Source: Purshia tridentata
Taxonomy: Eukaryota > Streptophyta > Magnoliopsida > Rosales > Rosaceae
Length of the DNA: 64,000 nucleotides
NCBI GenBank assembly: GCA_003254885.1
Contig: QANT01000516.1
Location: forward strand, 1-64,000
Direction: 5' to 3'
Part shown: one piece after another, positions 1 to 11,084 of the stretch
Layout of the letters: the number at the start of each line of letters is the position of its first letter
Numbering within the stretch: position 1 is the first letter of the stretch
Notes under the pieces: model-generated
What the model saw: only the letters and a program-made list of their open reading frames with translations
Database searches by the model: none
What the model was told of the DNA's origin: nothing
Program-made: the position numbers and the translations under genes

Positions 1-1267
1 ACTCTATCTTTTGTTGGCATGGGTAACATTGTAACAAAGGAGACCTTTGATTGGATGTTAAAGGGCTCTAAGATTCTCACAGCTTCATCAACCATTTCGA
101 GGTGCATGGACGACATTGTTGGCCACAAGGTAAAACATATATTAATATTAAACACTGCACACGCATCAAAGTGACGTGGGTTTGTCTTCATACACAAAAG
201 TATATTTATCTTCACAGACAATTTAGCAATATAGATCCTTACGTTGTTAGATTTTGTATATCTAAATCATTTTAATTATATTGAGTCTTTTTTTAATATA
301 AATATATATGATCTATAATTAGGCTAAGAAATATATATAGTATCTTATATGTTGTCAGACCCTTTAAAAGAAAATTTCGGTATATATAGTGTAATTTCAT
401 TTATCTAACATGTTAATAGACCATATGAATCTAGAAAGACAAATATTAAGATAAGAATCAACATGCATATATATATATATATATATATTATTCATGATCG
501 AGACTAATAATTCGAAAACTTGATCATTAATGATTACTAAGGACTCGTTTGATGCATAGGATATGATTAGATATGATAAATGACCAAATTCATATGTATT
601 CAAGAAAAAAGTTTCTAACATGAAGGAATAACATGTATTAAGATTGAGTAATCATAATGGGAAACTTATTCCTTCCAACCCCCTAAAAATAGTGGGATTA
701 AATAATCCATCTTCTTCCTTCAAGTTAGAAGACACCTATTTTGTTTTTCTTAGATTACACATTATAGTCATTTATCATATTCAATCCTATTTTATACACC
801 AAACCAGGCTAACGGTACAAATTTATCATTGCTTGACAACATATGGTTCTAGATATTGTGTGGCAAGAAAATATTTTCCTATATTTGTATACGTGATTAA
901 TAAACTTATATGAAAGCTTAGTCTTATAAATTAATTTCCTAAGCATGTACAAAATGTACATATATATTTTCAGTTCGAACAGAAGAGGGGACACGCAGCT
1001 TCAGGTGTTGAATGCTACATGAAGCAATATGGGGTCTCGGAGGAAAAGGCGTATGATGTGTTACAAGGACGAGTTGTGAGTGCATGGAAGGAGATAAACT
1101 TGCAGCTGCTGCGACCCACTGAAATGCCAATGCAGATCCTCATGCCTATTGTTAATTTTGCACGAGTCATGGATGTCCTTTACAAGGTGGAAGACAGCTT
1201 CACACATGTCGCACAACCAGTAAAAGATGGCGTTGCTTCATTACTAATAGATTCTATTCAAATATGA
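1..1267 (+). CDS. Terpene synthase (TPS-a, sesquiterpene type), last two exons; 5' part outside window
   Basis: Only the C-terminal end of the gene is present. Exon pieces are 1-129 (phase 0, donor GT at 130) and 974-1267 (acceptor CAG at 971-973, stop TGA), together 140 residues. The joined peptide carries the end of the metal-binding NSE/DTE motif as DDIVGHKFE, split by the intron between K and F, followed by the QKRGHAASGVECYMKQYGVS stretch typical of angiosperm TPS-a cyclases. In the family this motif, with the upstream DDxxD, binds Mg2+ and the diphosphate of farnesyl diphosphate in the cytosol. The product (germacrene-, farnesene- or caryophyllene-type) cannot be told from this end. The position usually holding Ser/Thr in the motif is Gly here, which is tolerated in the family. 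The reading frame looks intact in the part seen. Confidence 0.9.
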
Positions 1268-1543
1268 TGAGTTTAATTAATAATTCACTTTCGTAATTTA
1301 ATAATTCCTGGGATCAGACCTCGGGCAATTGTCATTTAAATATAGTTTTTAATTAAAAAGCAGTAGTGCTTGTTTAAATACTTGTGTAAGGTTATGTTTC
1401 TGCAGTGTGCTCATTTTGTAAGTGTGGTCGCTTGTACTTTCGGGAATAAATCAATAAATACTTACAATTTTGTAAGTCTTCTTTTCTCGATCTCTTATAA
1501 TATATCTTCTGGGATGCATGGTAAATGGTATCAGAGCCATTTC
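1268..1543. other. TPS 3' flank ending in a tRNA-iMet primer-binding-like site
   Basis: AT-rich sequence after the terpene synthase stop. At 1526-1538 lies TGGTATCAGAGCC, the 13-mer complementary to the 3' end of plant initiator tRNA-Met that plant LTR elements use as primer-binding site. No LTR could be delimited to its left, so this may be the remnant of an older element into which the solo LTR at 1549 later inserted. Confidence 0.4.
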
Positions 1544-1548
1544 ATTGT

Positions 1549-2050
1549 TGTGGATGTTAAAAATGCCTGGGCCAAAACCCGAAAAGCAATAAGGCCCAGT
1601 CCGAAATGACGGTATGAAAGCCCCAAATAATGCAAGTAAAACCCGAAAGGCAAAGTATAGAATTAAGCCCGGAACAAAGGATAACCCCCCTCTTTAATTA
1701 GAATAACACCCCATTAACCACCATAATACCACCCACGAAAAAAACCCCCACAACCAGGCTCATCAAGAAGGTTTAATGAGAGAAATAAAGGGGTGAACGT
1801 AAAAGACAATGGAAAAGCCCACTTTGCTATAAAAGGGTAATATACCTCCACGCAATCGGGGACGGGGACAAGGGAAAAAATGAAGAAACGCACTGAATCT
1901 AGACTCATTTTGGCATCGGAGTGTTTTTTGCAGGTACACCCCCCCTCCGCATTTGTGGATGACGACTGAAGATGGAATTTGGCTTCTTAAGATGATCGTG
2001 AACAATTTTTGTTGACCAATTATCATTACTGGAGATTTTTGGCATCAACA
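1549..2050 (+). mobile_element. Solo LTR of an LTR retrotransposon, 502 bp
   Basis: The element starts TGTGGATGTTAAAAATG and ends TTTTTGGCATCAACA, so it has the TG...CA ends of an LTR. It is flanked on both sides by ATTGT (1544-1548 and 2051-2055), a perfect 5-bp target site duplication. A second copy in opposite orientation lies at 40593-41047, also with its own 5-bp duplication. There is no internal coding region, so each is a solo LTR left by recombination between the two LTRs of a former element. The superfamily (Copia or Gypsy) cannot be assigned from the LTR alone. The intact target duplication argues for a fairly young event. Confidence 0.85.
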
Positions 2051-2722
2051 ATTGTCTTGTTAATCATAGTGCCTATTTTCTAAATAGTGCTAGGGTCGCA
2101 TTTGGGAATTTGGGCATGGTTTTCTTAGGGTTTTGGAAACTGGTTTCAAATGAATAAGAAACAACATGCATGGATAAGGGATCACATGAGTGGGGGACGT
2201 AACCAATTGAACATGTATATGTCTTCCATTTTTTTTTTTTCAATTGAAGTGGTCCCAAATTTGTGAACTATGTGTGGCTTTCATTCAACAGGGTAGAGGG
2301 TATATGCAGCACATATTGTATGTTGATCGATCAGCATCATATAGATGAGGCTGACTTGGTGATAACCCAAGTTTATAAAATGCATTACTAGTGTATATTG
2401 AGTGACATGGGTGAGAGATGTTAAATTTTGATATATTAGAATAATATATTATCTATTAAATCCTTCATTTTTACTACTAGATATTTAGATGGAAATTATA
2501 GTTTGTCAATTGTCATACTTTCTATAGGCTGGAGTAAAAGAAAAAAAGTTATTCTTTAAATGGTTTTATTTTGTTAAGGTAGTATTAGAAAGATAAGAGT
2601 TTCTGGCAAGTTTTGGGTGTTGGCAATTTTTATGATTAATTAGGAACTCATGTATGACTTTGAATGATTAGAAATTTATATTCTAGAAATTTTGTTGTTG
2701 AATGCAGAGGATCACAATGCAG

Positions 2723-3587
2723 AGGATGAGACATATGATGCAGGTGATGAGGGTTATGATCCAGATGATGGGCATGCTGATGCAAGGCAGAGAGAGGAGA
2801 TTGATGGTGGCTCAGACTCTGACCTATATGCTGAAGACAATGATGTGGCTCAAGACGATGATCAATTATTTGAAAACAATGTAAAAATGAGAGACATAGC
2901 TAGGTGGGCGGTTAGCCATGTATAAAGGTGAGCAGTTCTTTTTGAGACATTTGCATGGAAATTTCAAGGAGCAGTACAAAGATAAGGCATTCAAAGATTT
3001 GTTATGGGCTGCTCATAAAGCACCAAATTTGGCTGATTTTGAAGAAGTGATGGAGAAGTTAAAGAATATGGATGATGGGTCTTATAATCGGTTGATGAGC
3101 ATATATCCTAACAGGTGGGCTAGGCATAGGTTTGCTTATATGGTGAAATGTGACATGTTGCTTTGTAAGACATCTAACCTCTGTATTGTAGAGGCTAGGG
3201 ACCAACCCATATTGACAATGTTGAAAATGATTAGATGCAACCTCATGAAAAGGTTAGAATGTTCTGTCAAGGGTTATAATATGTGGCCTAGGACCAACAA
3301 TGACCCACCCCTACGATGGTGAAGAAACAACATGGTAGGCCAAAGAGGGCCAGGAAGAAGGATCCCCTGATAGAGAAGGGACAAGCTATGAAGGGGAAAA
3401 CCAAAATTACATATAGTCAATGTTAAAAGACAAGGCACAACAAAAAGTGACATTTGGCCAAAAAAACAACTGTAGGTGCTAGAGTTGTTGGGAATGTTTT
3501 TAAAATGTTGGAGGCGGCGGCAAATTTTTTATAAAATACATGGGGGCTTCTCTGATGCGAGAATGAAGACCAAGTGTATAAAAAGTA
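2723..3587 (+). mobile_element. Decayed MULE (Mutator-like) transposase relic, copy 1
   Basis: Frames at 2692-2925 and 2918-3322 translate to an acidic stretch (GDEGYDPDDGHADAR) followed by peptide resembling the C-terminal half of plant MuDR-type transposases: FLRHLHGNFKEQYKDKAF, KDLLWAAHKAPNLADFEEVM, NRWARHRFAYMVKCDMLL and PILTMLKMIRCNLMKRLE. Downstream, in a broken frame, GRPKRARKKD and GKTKITYSQC recall the basic and zinc-knuckle tail. The frame is interrupted between 2925 and 2918 and again after 3322, the catalytic DDE part upstream is missing, and the SWIM zinc-finger region is absent. No terminal inverted repeats were found. A close direct copy lies at 8438-9349. Confidence 0.75.
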
Positions 3588-4039
3588 TTATAACTATAGA
3601 ATTTCACTATCATTGTAGAATTTTATGACTTTGGTGCTTTTTCTGCACCTAATCCGCACTCTTTTTCTACATCTGAAAATAATTTATAATTATACACCTT
3701 ATAAATTATGATCACAATCTAATTATATTTTAGTTAAAATTGAAATTTTCAATTGATCTTATCCTGTCAACATTAAAAAATAATATATTATTTTTGGTCA
3801 AGAAAAATAAATAAATTTATGTTGATATCATTTTCAATCCAACTTGCACCATTAGAAAAGAACATATAAAGTTTGTTTACTTGAGGGGACATTTTTGTGC
3901 GGTTTAGTCCAAGTTGTCCAGCCACAAAATCTCAATTGTCTGAAGCTTACGAACCTAAACCCAAAAGCCGGTCCTATATTTGTCATATTTCACTGTTTTC
4001 ACACACTTATAAGTTATAACATTCACCGCCTCCGCCGAA
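3588..4039. other. Intergenic, oxidoreductase promoter and 5' UTR
   Basis: AT-rich DNA between the MULE relic and the oxidoreductase start. It presumably holds the promoter. I see no clear TATA box or other recognisable element. Confidence 0.4.
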
Positions 4040-7000
4040 ATGTCGTCCAAAATCCGATTCGGAATTCTGGGCTGTGCCGAGATAGCCCGAAAAATCTCTC
4101 GCGCCATAACTCTGGCCCCTGACGCCAGACTCTACGCCGTCGGGAGCCGTTCGATCGAGAAGGCCACCGCGTTCGCCAAGGCCAACAACTTCCCTCCCGA
4201 CGCCAAGATCTACGGCTCCTACGACGCCCTTTTGGACGACCCGCACGTCGACGCCGTCTACGTCCCGCTCCCCACCAGCCTCCATATTAAGTGGGCAGTC
4301 GCTGCGGCCCAGAAGAAGAAGCACATCTTGCTCGAGAAGCCCGTGGCGTTAAACGTGGCCGAGTTTGACAAGATTTTGGAGGCGTGTGAATCCAATGGGG
4401 TGGTGCTCATGGACGGTACCATGTGGATGCACCACCCCAGGACTCAAAAGATGTGGGAGTTTCTCTCTGATGAGAACCGGTTTGGTGAGCTCAAAACGGT
4501 ATGTATGTATTTATATATATTGATTCGTTTGAGCATGCTTAGTTATTGAGACGAAGGTAGATTTTACAAGAAAAAAGAAAAAAAAATTTTTTAGTCTCTT
4601 TTTTAATATTTTAATTATAGAGTTAATTACGTAAATAGTTTACTTATTATTCACTAAATATTGTTTTAGTCCACAAATTTTTTTAAGTGTTATATTGGTC
4701 TTCGAATTGTTTGAAAGTTTCATTTTGGTCCAAATTTGCCCCTCAATTTCGTATCTATGAGTTGACTTTGAGTGACAAAATTGTCCATTTTAAATTAAAA
4801 TAAAACAAAGAAACAATTACTGAACCAGTATAGAACTTAAAAAATTTTGTGTACCAAACTGAGAAATAACGTATAATAAGTGGACTAGTTTTGTAATTTC
4901 CTCTTAATTATATTATTCTGGTTTTTTTTGTTTTGAGTGGAAAATTTGGTAGTGACTCATTTGGTTTACCTCTTGAGAGTGGAAAATTGGTTAATAAGAT
5001 TTTTTTTCTAGATTGGAGAAAATTCAGAATTTGTTACTGTTGTTATGATGGATAATTTCAGGTTCGATAATAAGCTAGAAAAGATAATCTTTGGGGAACA
5101 AATAAAGAGTGATGCTGAAGTTGGGACTTGTTTGGTAAATTTCTATATTTGTATAATGAGTATGATTGGAATTCATTCTATTTTATAACGCATTCTAGAT
5201 TTGCATGAGGATTAAAAATTGGAATTGATTTAAAATTTAGCAAAGTTCTATTTACACCCCCCTCTAGGATGCACTTACATTTGGTATTGATTCTGTTGGC
5301 ATGTCTTCCTAGAGGAACAATCTGCTTTGTGTCTACCTATTTTTGAAGAAGATAACCATCAACTATGAAAAAGGGAAGCTATTAAGTCAAACTTTAGAGC
5401 CTTGAATGTCATGATGCATTATGTCTCAAATGACAGCCGCGTAACCATTGTGAACACAAGTAGTGCCAACATTTCTGGGTACCCTTGTGAACACAGTAGT
5501 GCCAACATTTCTGGGATGCCCTTAAATCTAGACTTGAATGCATGTTAATAGCCAATAGGTTGTGAAAGCAACTCCACTCTAGCTCCTAGTGGTTCCAGTT
5601 CCATCGTTTCTTCACTTTCATGAATATAATATGAGAAACGATGACCAGAGAAACCCTCCAGAAGTTCAACTTCTGGTTCAGTGGATTTGTTATTGGAATC
5701 AGAGAACTATGAATTCCTGACAGTGAGTTTAGTTAACGTTTTTCAGCTGGGAGCAGTGAACTTATAGGTTTCCTTGACCTGTGAAAAATTGTATATGACT
5801 AGACTGGTCTTAGATATAATGAGGCTTTCTAGTAGCTCTACAACTGCATTTCTGAGAGTCAATTACAACCCTCAAGAACTCATGGTAAGAGAGATATAGT
5901 TATCTGTCACTATTGTGAAACGGAAGGTTACCGCTGATATGAGTGCAAAGCCAAGAGTGGACATTCCAGATTCACTGGAAAGTCTTCAGACAACAAACAG
6001 ACTGTCTACTCTGAGGAGGCTAGCCACAGTGACACTTCAAGTCATAAGTCTAGTCACACTTGAAAACATGCTAACTTAATAGCTTTAAGAGGATATCATC
6101 TGGCGACCTTTGGATTAGGCCAATTTCCCAGACCCTTTGGTGGCATAGTAAAGTGAAAACATTGTGGGTGTCCTTTTTATGTAGAGAACTACCATCTCAT
6201 TATCATTTTATATACATCTAGGTTAAATAGAGCATGATGCATAGCACTGCATAGAATTTTAGAAGGCAGCAAGACTTAAATTAATTCCTAGAAATTGTTA
6301 GCTACTAGACTACATTAACCACGCAACAAGGATAAAAGTAATTAGGCGTAAAATAGTAGGGGTTAAGAATTAGACAGATTCCCTGGCCCAAAAAAAAGAA
6401 TTAGACATATTAACAATACTATTTAGCAAAGACATTAGATTGGGCTTGAATTGGGTTTGGGGTTTAGGAATCCAATCCCAAACGCTTAACCTTCATTTTG
6501 GTTGGCTATGACTGGGTTGGGATAAACTCTCCCCAATGTTCTGCCTCAGTGAAGAGCATGTAATTTTGGTTCTATGTATTACAATAGTAATGATAATTGA
6601 TTCAAAGACAAGCATATTAGCCTTGTAGGATGACATGTTACTGGCTGGTACTTTGGGTTGCAACCCTTGTAAGAATATAGCAGCTGCAAATTAAACTTGT
6701 TCATGTTAATTTCTACACTTGGATAAGTGCTTTTGGTTGTTATTATGATGCTTAGCTTGCTGCAAATATAGTCTGCCAGAATGATTCAACTTTTATTGGC
6801 AGATTAGATGAGATATGGTTAGGTGATCATAATTTTAGTTTGTACCAGCTGTGGATTTAAAATCTCTTTCAAATTCGGTTTCTGCTATTGTTTTTAAATA
6901 CATTCTCGTTGGCTTCCACAGATACACACCTGCTTTACATTTGCTGCTAGTTTCTGCTATTGTTTTTAAATACATTCTCGTTGGGTTCCACAGATACACA

Positions 7001-7608
7001 CCTGCTTTACATTTGCTGCTGATCCTGATTTTCTCAAGAATGATATTCGTGTGAAGCCAGATCTTGACGCTCATGGTGCTCTTGGGGATGAAGGGTGGTA
7101 CTGCATCAGGGCAATCCTGTGGGCCAATAACTATGAACTTCCTAAAACAGTAATAGCCTTGCGTGGCCCTGTATTGAATGATGCAGGGGTTATTTTATCT
7201 TGCGGGGCTTCTCTACATTGGGAAGATAGGAAAGTGGGAACCTTCCACTGCTCTTTCTTGTCAAATTTGACGATGGATATAGCTGCTGTTGGTACAAAGG
7301 GAACTTTGCATGTTAGTGATTTTGTTCTTCCTCACCAAGAGAAGGAGGCCACTTTTTCTATAGCTTCGAAAACTGGATTCGATGAATTTGTGACTGGTTG
7401 GGTACCACCACCAAGTGATCATATTGTTACCACTAATCTTCCACAGGAGGCTCTCATGGTAAAAGAGTTTTGTCGTTTGGTATGGGATACTAAACAGGGT
7501 TCAGAACCTGATAAGAAGTGGACAACCCGTAGTAGGAAGACACAGCTTGTACTGGATGCAGTGAAGGCATCAATTCACAGGGGTTTTGAACCTATTGATG
7601 TTGTTTAA
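4040..7608 (+). CDS. Gfo/Idh/MocA-family NAD(P)-dependent oxidoreductase (plant dihydrodiol-dehydrogenase-like)
   Basis: Two exons, 4040-4498 and 6994-7608, are joined in phase 0 across a 2.5-kb intron to give 357 residues, the usual size for the plant family (compare Arabidopsis At4g09670). Residues 5-18 (IRFGILGCAEIARK) form the dinucleotide-binding turn. The EKP signature containing the usual catalytic lysine lies near residue 100 (LLEKPVALN). The junction reads GELKT-IHTCFTFAADPDFL. Exon 2 carries the alpha/beta C-terminal domain with GDEGWYCIRAILWA and the GTKGTLHVSDF sheet region. The protein has no targeting peptide and is probably cytosolic; the substrate of the plant members is unknown. 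The intron holds a Mutator-type MITE (4620-4903), and a 72-bp tandem duplication sits exactly on its 3' splice site. The gene is bracketed by two direct MULE relics. Confidence 0.9.
4620..4903. mobile_element. Mutator-type MITE (284 bp) in the oxidoreductase intron
   Basis: The ends are imperfect inverted copies over about 90 bp: the left end begins GAGTTAATTACG and the reverse complement of the right end begins GAGGAAATTACA, with further matching blocks around CACTTATTATAC and TTTTTTAAGT. The element is flanked by the 9-bp direct repeat TTAATTATA (4611-4619 and 4904-4912). Long terminal inverted repeats plus a 9-bp target duplication fit a non-autonomous Mutator-like element. It contains no coding sequence. 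Confidence 0.8.
6879..7022 (+). repeat. 72-bp tandem duplication of intron 3' splice site plus start of exon 2
   Basis: Two copies (6879-6950 and 6951-7022) are almost identical, with a GGCTTCC/GGGTTCC difference before the acceptor and a change at the last bases. Each contains the acceptor CCACAG and the first 27 bases of exon 2. The downstream acceptor (exon from 6994) gives the full frame. The upstream one (exon from 6922) would read IHTCFTFAASFCYCF and then stop. Confidence 0.95.
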
Positions 7609-8437
7609 TGACTGAGGCTCATCTGATCTGTGTTTTTCTATCCTCATTGAGCTGTGTTGTTGTAGCCAATAATAAGATCTTCATTCCGGTGTATTAGGTT
7701 TATGGTATCTTCAAGCTGGCTCAGAGCCGGGTGAACTCATTGTAATGAAACAAACATTCAGGTATAATTTATGTTTACTTAATTAAATTAAATAAAAGAC
7801 TTTATTAACAAAGAGATTTTGTGTAATTCAGAAACTCACCCATGTTACTAGAGAAATATAAAGTTAGTAGTGAATTTCTTTTGTTTTTTGTTAGATGTAA
7901 CAATTCTTTCACTGACCCCATGTAGATGTTGACATAGGAGGGAGTCTTTTGAGATTCAAACTGCACTATGAATATAAGATTTAATTCAATTCACTGAAAT
8001 TGTAACATTAGGGGAGTGCGAATAACAGTCCTAATATTATCATTAGGGCTATAAATCGGCTCGATACAGATTCAAGTTCATATCGAGTTTGGCTCAGGTT
8101 TGACTCATTAAAGCTCGGCTCGTAAAAGAAACAAGTTAACCCAATGTTCACTCATTTAAGAAACAAGCCAAGTTTGAGCTTTGATATGTTTGGCTCGGAA
8201 TGTTTCTGAGCAACTCGTATTTTCTTATGAAACAGCTTGTGTACCAAGTTCGGTTCGTTCGTTCGAATTATAAATCTTAATATTTTATTTTTTATAATTA
8301 CATTTTAAAAATTATATATATTGTTCACAACCACAAGACCAAAAGCAAGAAAAAAAACATAAGACCCAAAGAAATAAGCTTGTCTTATGGTCTAGCACAA
8401 GAGAAGGTGTCCAAAATAAGCAAACAAATAAATGTAC
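7609..8437. other. Oxidoreductase 3' UTR and intergenic repeat-like DNA
   Basis: The first 200 bases look like 3' UTR. From about 8040 to 8270 the sequence repeats short GGCTCG/GCTCGGCTCG words, a pattern common in dispersed plant repeats, but I could not fix ends or assign a family. No coding frame is supported. Confidence 0.35.
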
Positions 8438-9349
8438 AGGATGAGACACATGATGCAGGTGATGAGGGCTATGATCCAGATGATGGGCATGCGCTGATGC
8501 AAGGCAGAGAGAGGAGAGTGATGGTGGCTCAGATTCTGACCTATATGATGAAGACAATGATGTGGCTCAAGATGATGATCAATTATTTGACAACAGGGTA
8601 AAAATAGGAGACATAGCTAGGTGGGGGTTAGCCATGTATAAAGGTGAGCAGTTCTTTGTGAGACATTTGTATGGCAATTTCAAGGAGCAGTACAAAGATA
8701 AGGCATTCAAAGATTTGTTATGAGCTGCTGATAAAGCACCAAATGTGGCTGGTTTTGAAGAAGTGATAGAGAAGTTAAAGAATATGGATGATGGGTCTTA
8801 TATAATTGGTTGATGAGCATATATCCTAACAGGTGGGCTAGGCATAGGTTTGCTTATATGGTGAAATGTGACACGTTGCTTAATAATCTTTGTAAGACAT
8901 CTAACCTCTGTATTGTGGAGGCTAGGGACAAACCCATATTGACAATGTTGGAAATGATTTGATGCAACCTCATGAAAAGGTTAGAATGTTCTGTATGAGA
9001 ACATATGAACCACTTATATGAGGGCATATGAACCACTTATACACCCTGTCAAGGGTTATAATATGTGGCCTAGGACCAACAATGACCCACCCCTACGATG
9101 GTGAAGAAACAACATGGTAGGCCACAGAGGGCTAGGAAGAAGGATCCCCTGATAGAGAGAAGGGACAAGCTATGAAGGGGAAAACCAATATTACATAGAG
9201 TCAATGTTAAAAGACATGGCCAAAAAAAAAACTGTAGGTGCTAGAGTTGTTGGGAATGCTTTTAAAATGTTGGAGGTGGCTGCAAATTTTTTATAAAATA
9301 CATGGGGACATCTTTGATGTGAAAAAGAAGACCAAGTATATAAAAAGTA
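8438..9349 (+). mobile_element. Decayed MULE transposase relic, copy 2
   Basis: This is a direct, closely similar copy of 2723-3587. The acidic leader (GDEGYDPDDGHA), the FKEQYKDKAFKDLL segment and the EARDKPILTMLEMI segment can be followed, but the frame is broken more often than in copy 1 (for example a stop in place of Trp after KDLL near 8720, and shifts around 8500 and 8800). It keeps a few bases lost from copy 1 near 8880 (LLNNLCKTSN). It also has about 50 extra bases at 8995-9048 made of a short duplicated unit (catatgaaccacttata). Similarity to copy 1 stops at 9349, where the inverted-repeat element begins. Confidence 0.7.
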
Positions 9350-10686
9350 GAGGCTTTTAGATTTTAGTCCTTCAATAAGATTAAACCTTTTTGGTTCTGT
9401 TTTTGCTTTGTTCTGCCTTTGAGGCTTTTAGATCTTAGTCCTTCAATAAGATTAAAAATTAAATAAAACCTGATGTAAAATTAGAAATTGATTTTAGTCC
9501 TTTGACTATTTCCACATCAGCATTCATATTACAGCTCATATTTATTTATTTTTTATTATTTTAATTATTTTATTTTTTCTCAAAATACCCTTGTATTTAA
9601 ATATTTAAATTTTGTATATTCTCCATTTGTAAGAGCCAATTTAAGATTGATTTGTCTTGATTGACTCCTATAATGATGCAAAATATTATACCTAAAAAAG
9701 TAAAGTTACCAAAAACAAAATAAATAATTATCAAGATTAAGAATTATTATGCATAAAACGAGATAAATAAATAAAATAAAAATAAAATACAAGAAATGTA
9801 CTAAACAAAATGATTAAAATAAAGTACTTAAAGAACATACCTAAATAAAATACATATACTAGTGTACCTTTTAGCATACCTAGTCTATACTGTTCCTATT
9901 AGCGTACCTACACTAGTGTGTCCTGTTAGCGTACCTATACTAGTGTACTTATATAACAACAACCCCAATTAAAATACCTACACAACAAACACAATTAAAA
10001 TATCTACACAGGCACCCTAACTAATCCGATCAAGTTCCTTACTCCTTGTTAAGCACCCTACTCTAATATAAAACTCTTAGCTGCCATTTTCGCCTTACCC
10101 ATTGGATTCATGTTGTCTATGAATCTAAAGCATTCTCCCTCCTCTCTCTTTAAACCAAGATTACCATGTTAAATTTCATTTTTGAAATCTTTTGAGAAAA
10201 TTTAGGATATTACAGCTGAGGTAATTAATTACAGGTTGGATTGATTTTGTGGGAAGGATATTGCAGCTGGGGTAATTAATTACAGGTTGGGATGATTTTG
10301 TGGGAGCTAAGGTTTTGTATATAAATAATATTAAGGTCAATTAAATATATATTAAAATGGTGTATTAAAATCTGGACTTATATTAGAAAGAGAAAAACAA
10401 TCAATTTACAGACAAACATCTTAATTAAGCCCCTAAATCTAAGCAACCAAATAAATGTAAATTCATTTTGAATTTTGAGTGAAATTAATTATGACAATAA
10501 AAAAAATTATCACAAGGGTATTATAGGAAGAGGGAAACCAAAAATATTATTAAAAAATAAAAATCTGATGTGGAATATGTACGCTGACATGGACGTATAG
10601 TTAAAGGACTAAATTCAATTTTTGATCTTACATCAGGTGTTAATCTAAACTTGAACTTATCAAGGGATTAATGTCTAGTTTTCTGT
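9350..10686. mobile_element. Long inverted-repeat (foldback / non-autonomous MULE-like) element
   Basis: The left arm (about 9421-9521) and the reverse complement of the right arm (about 10578-10685) align over roughly 100 bases with common blocks ACCTGATGTAA, TTTAGTCCTTT, CTAT and CATCAGC/CATGTCAGC. The outermost 36 bases of the left arm occur twice, at 9350-9385 and 9421-9456. The interior is AT-rich and non-coding, with CTACACTAGTGT-type repeats near 9855-9945 and a 52-bp tandem repeat near 10202-10308. No convincing target duplication was found, so ends and family remain uncertain. Confidence 0.6.
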
Positions 10687-11084
10687 TTAATTTATAGGGT
10701 GAGAGTAGACCCATCATCTTCAGCCATTCCCTAAATTTTTTTGGAAATTTAAGTTTTAGAGGAAAATAACATAAATATAGCTGCAATCCTTTTTTAAGAG
10801 TTAAGATCTCTTCAAATTAAAAAATTCTACATGCAATATAATATGCATATTACATGCAAATTTACTTCTTTTTAAAAAACCACCCAAATAAGTTGACTGT
10901 ATCATTATGCTAATCTCAAAAAAAAATTATAAATAAACACAGCAAATATCCCGCTAAATTCTTAGGAGTGTGCTAAAAAAAAAAAAATTTATTAAATTTT
11001 TTTATAGCTATTTTAATTTTTAGTCCAGGTTGTTAAACCCTTTTCTAAAACCCTTCAAATCAGAGCAAAATTGAAGCAAGCAAT

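Noticed and set aside
5380-6060. Patch in the oxidoreductase intron with a CHYCETEGYR zinc-knuckle-like peptide, thought to be a retroelement gag trace
   Set aside because: Only a few suggestive residues, no element ends and no longer similarity; too weak to annotate.
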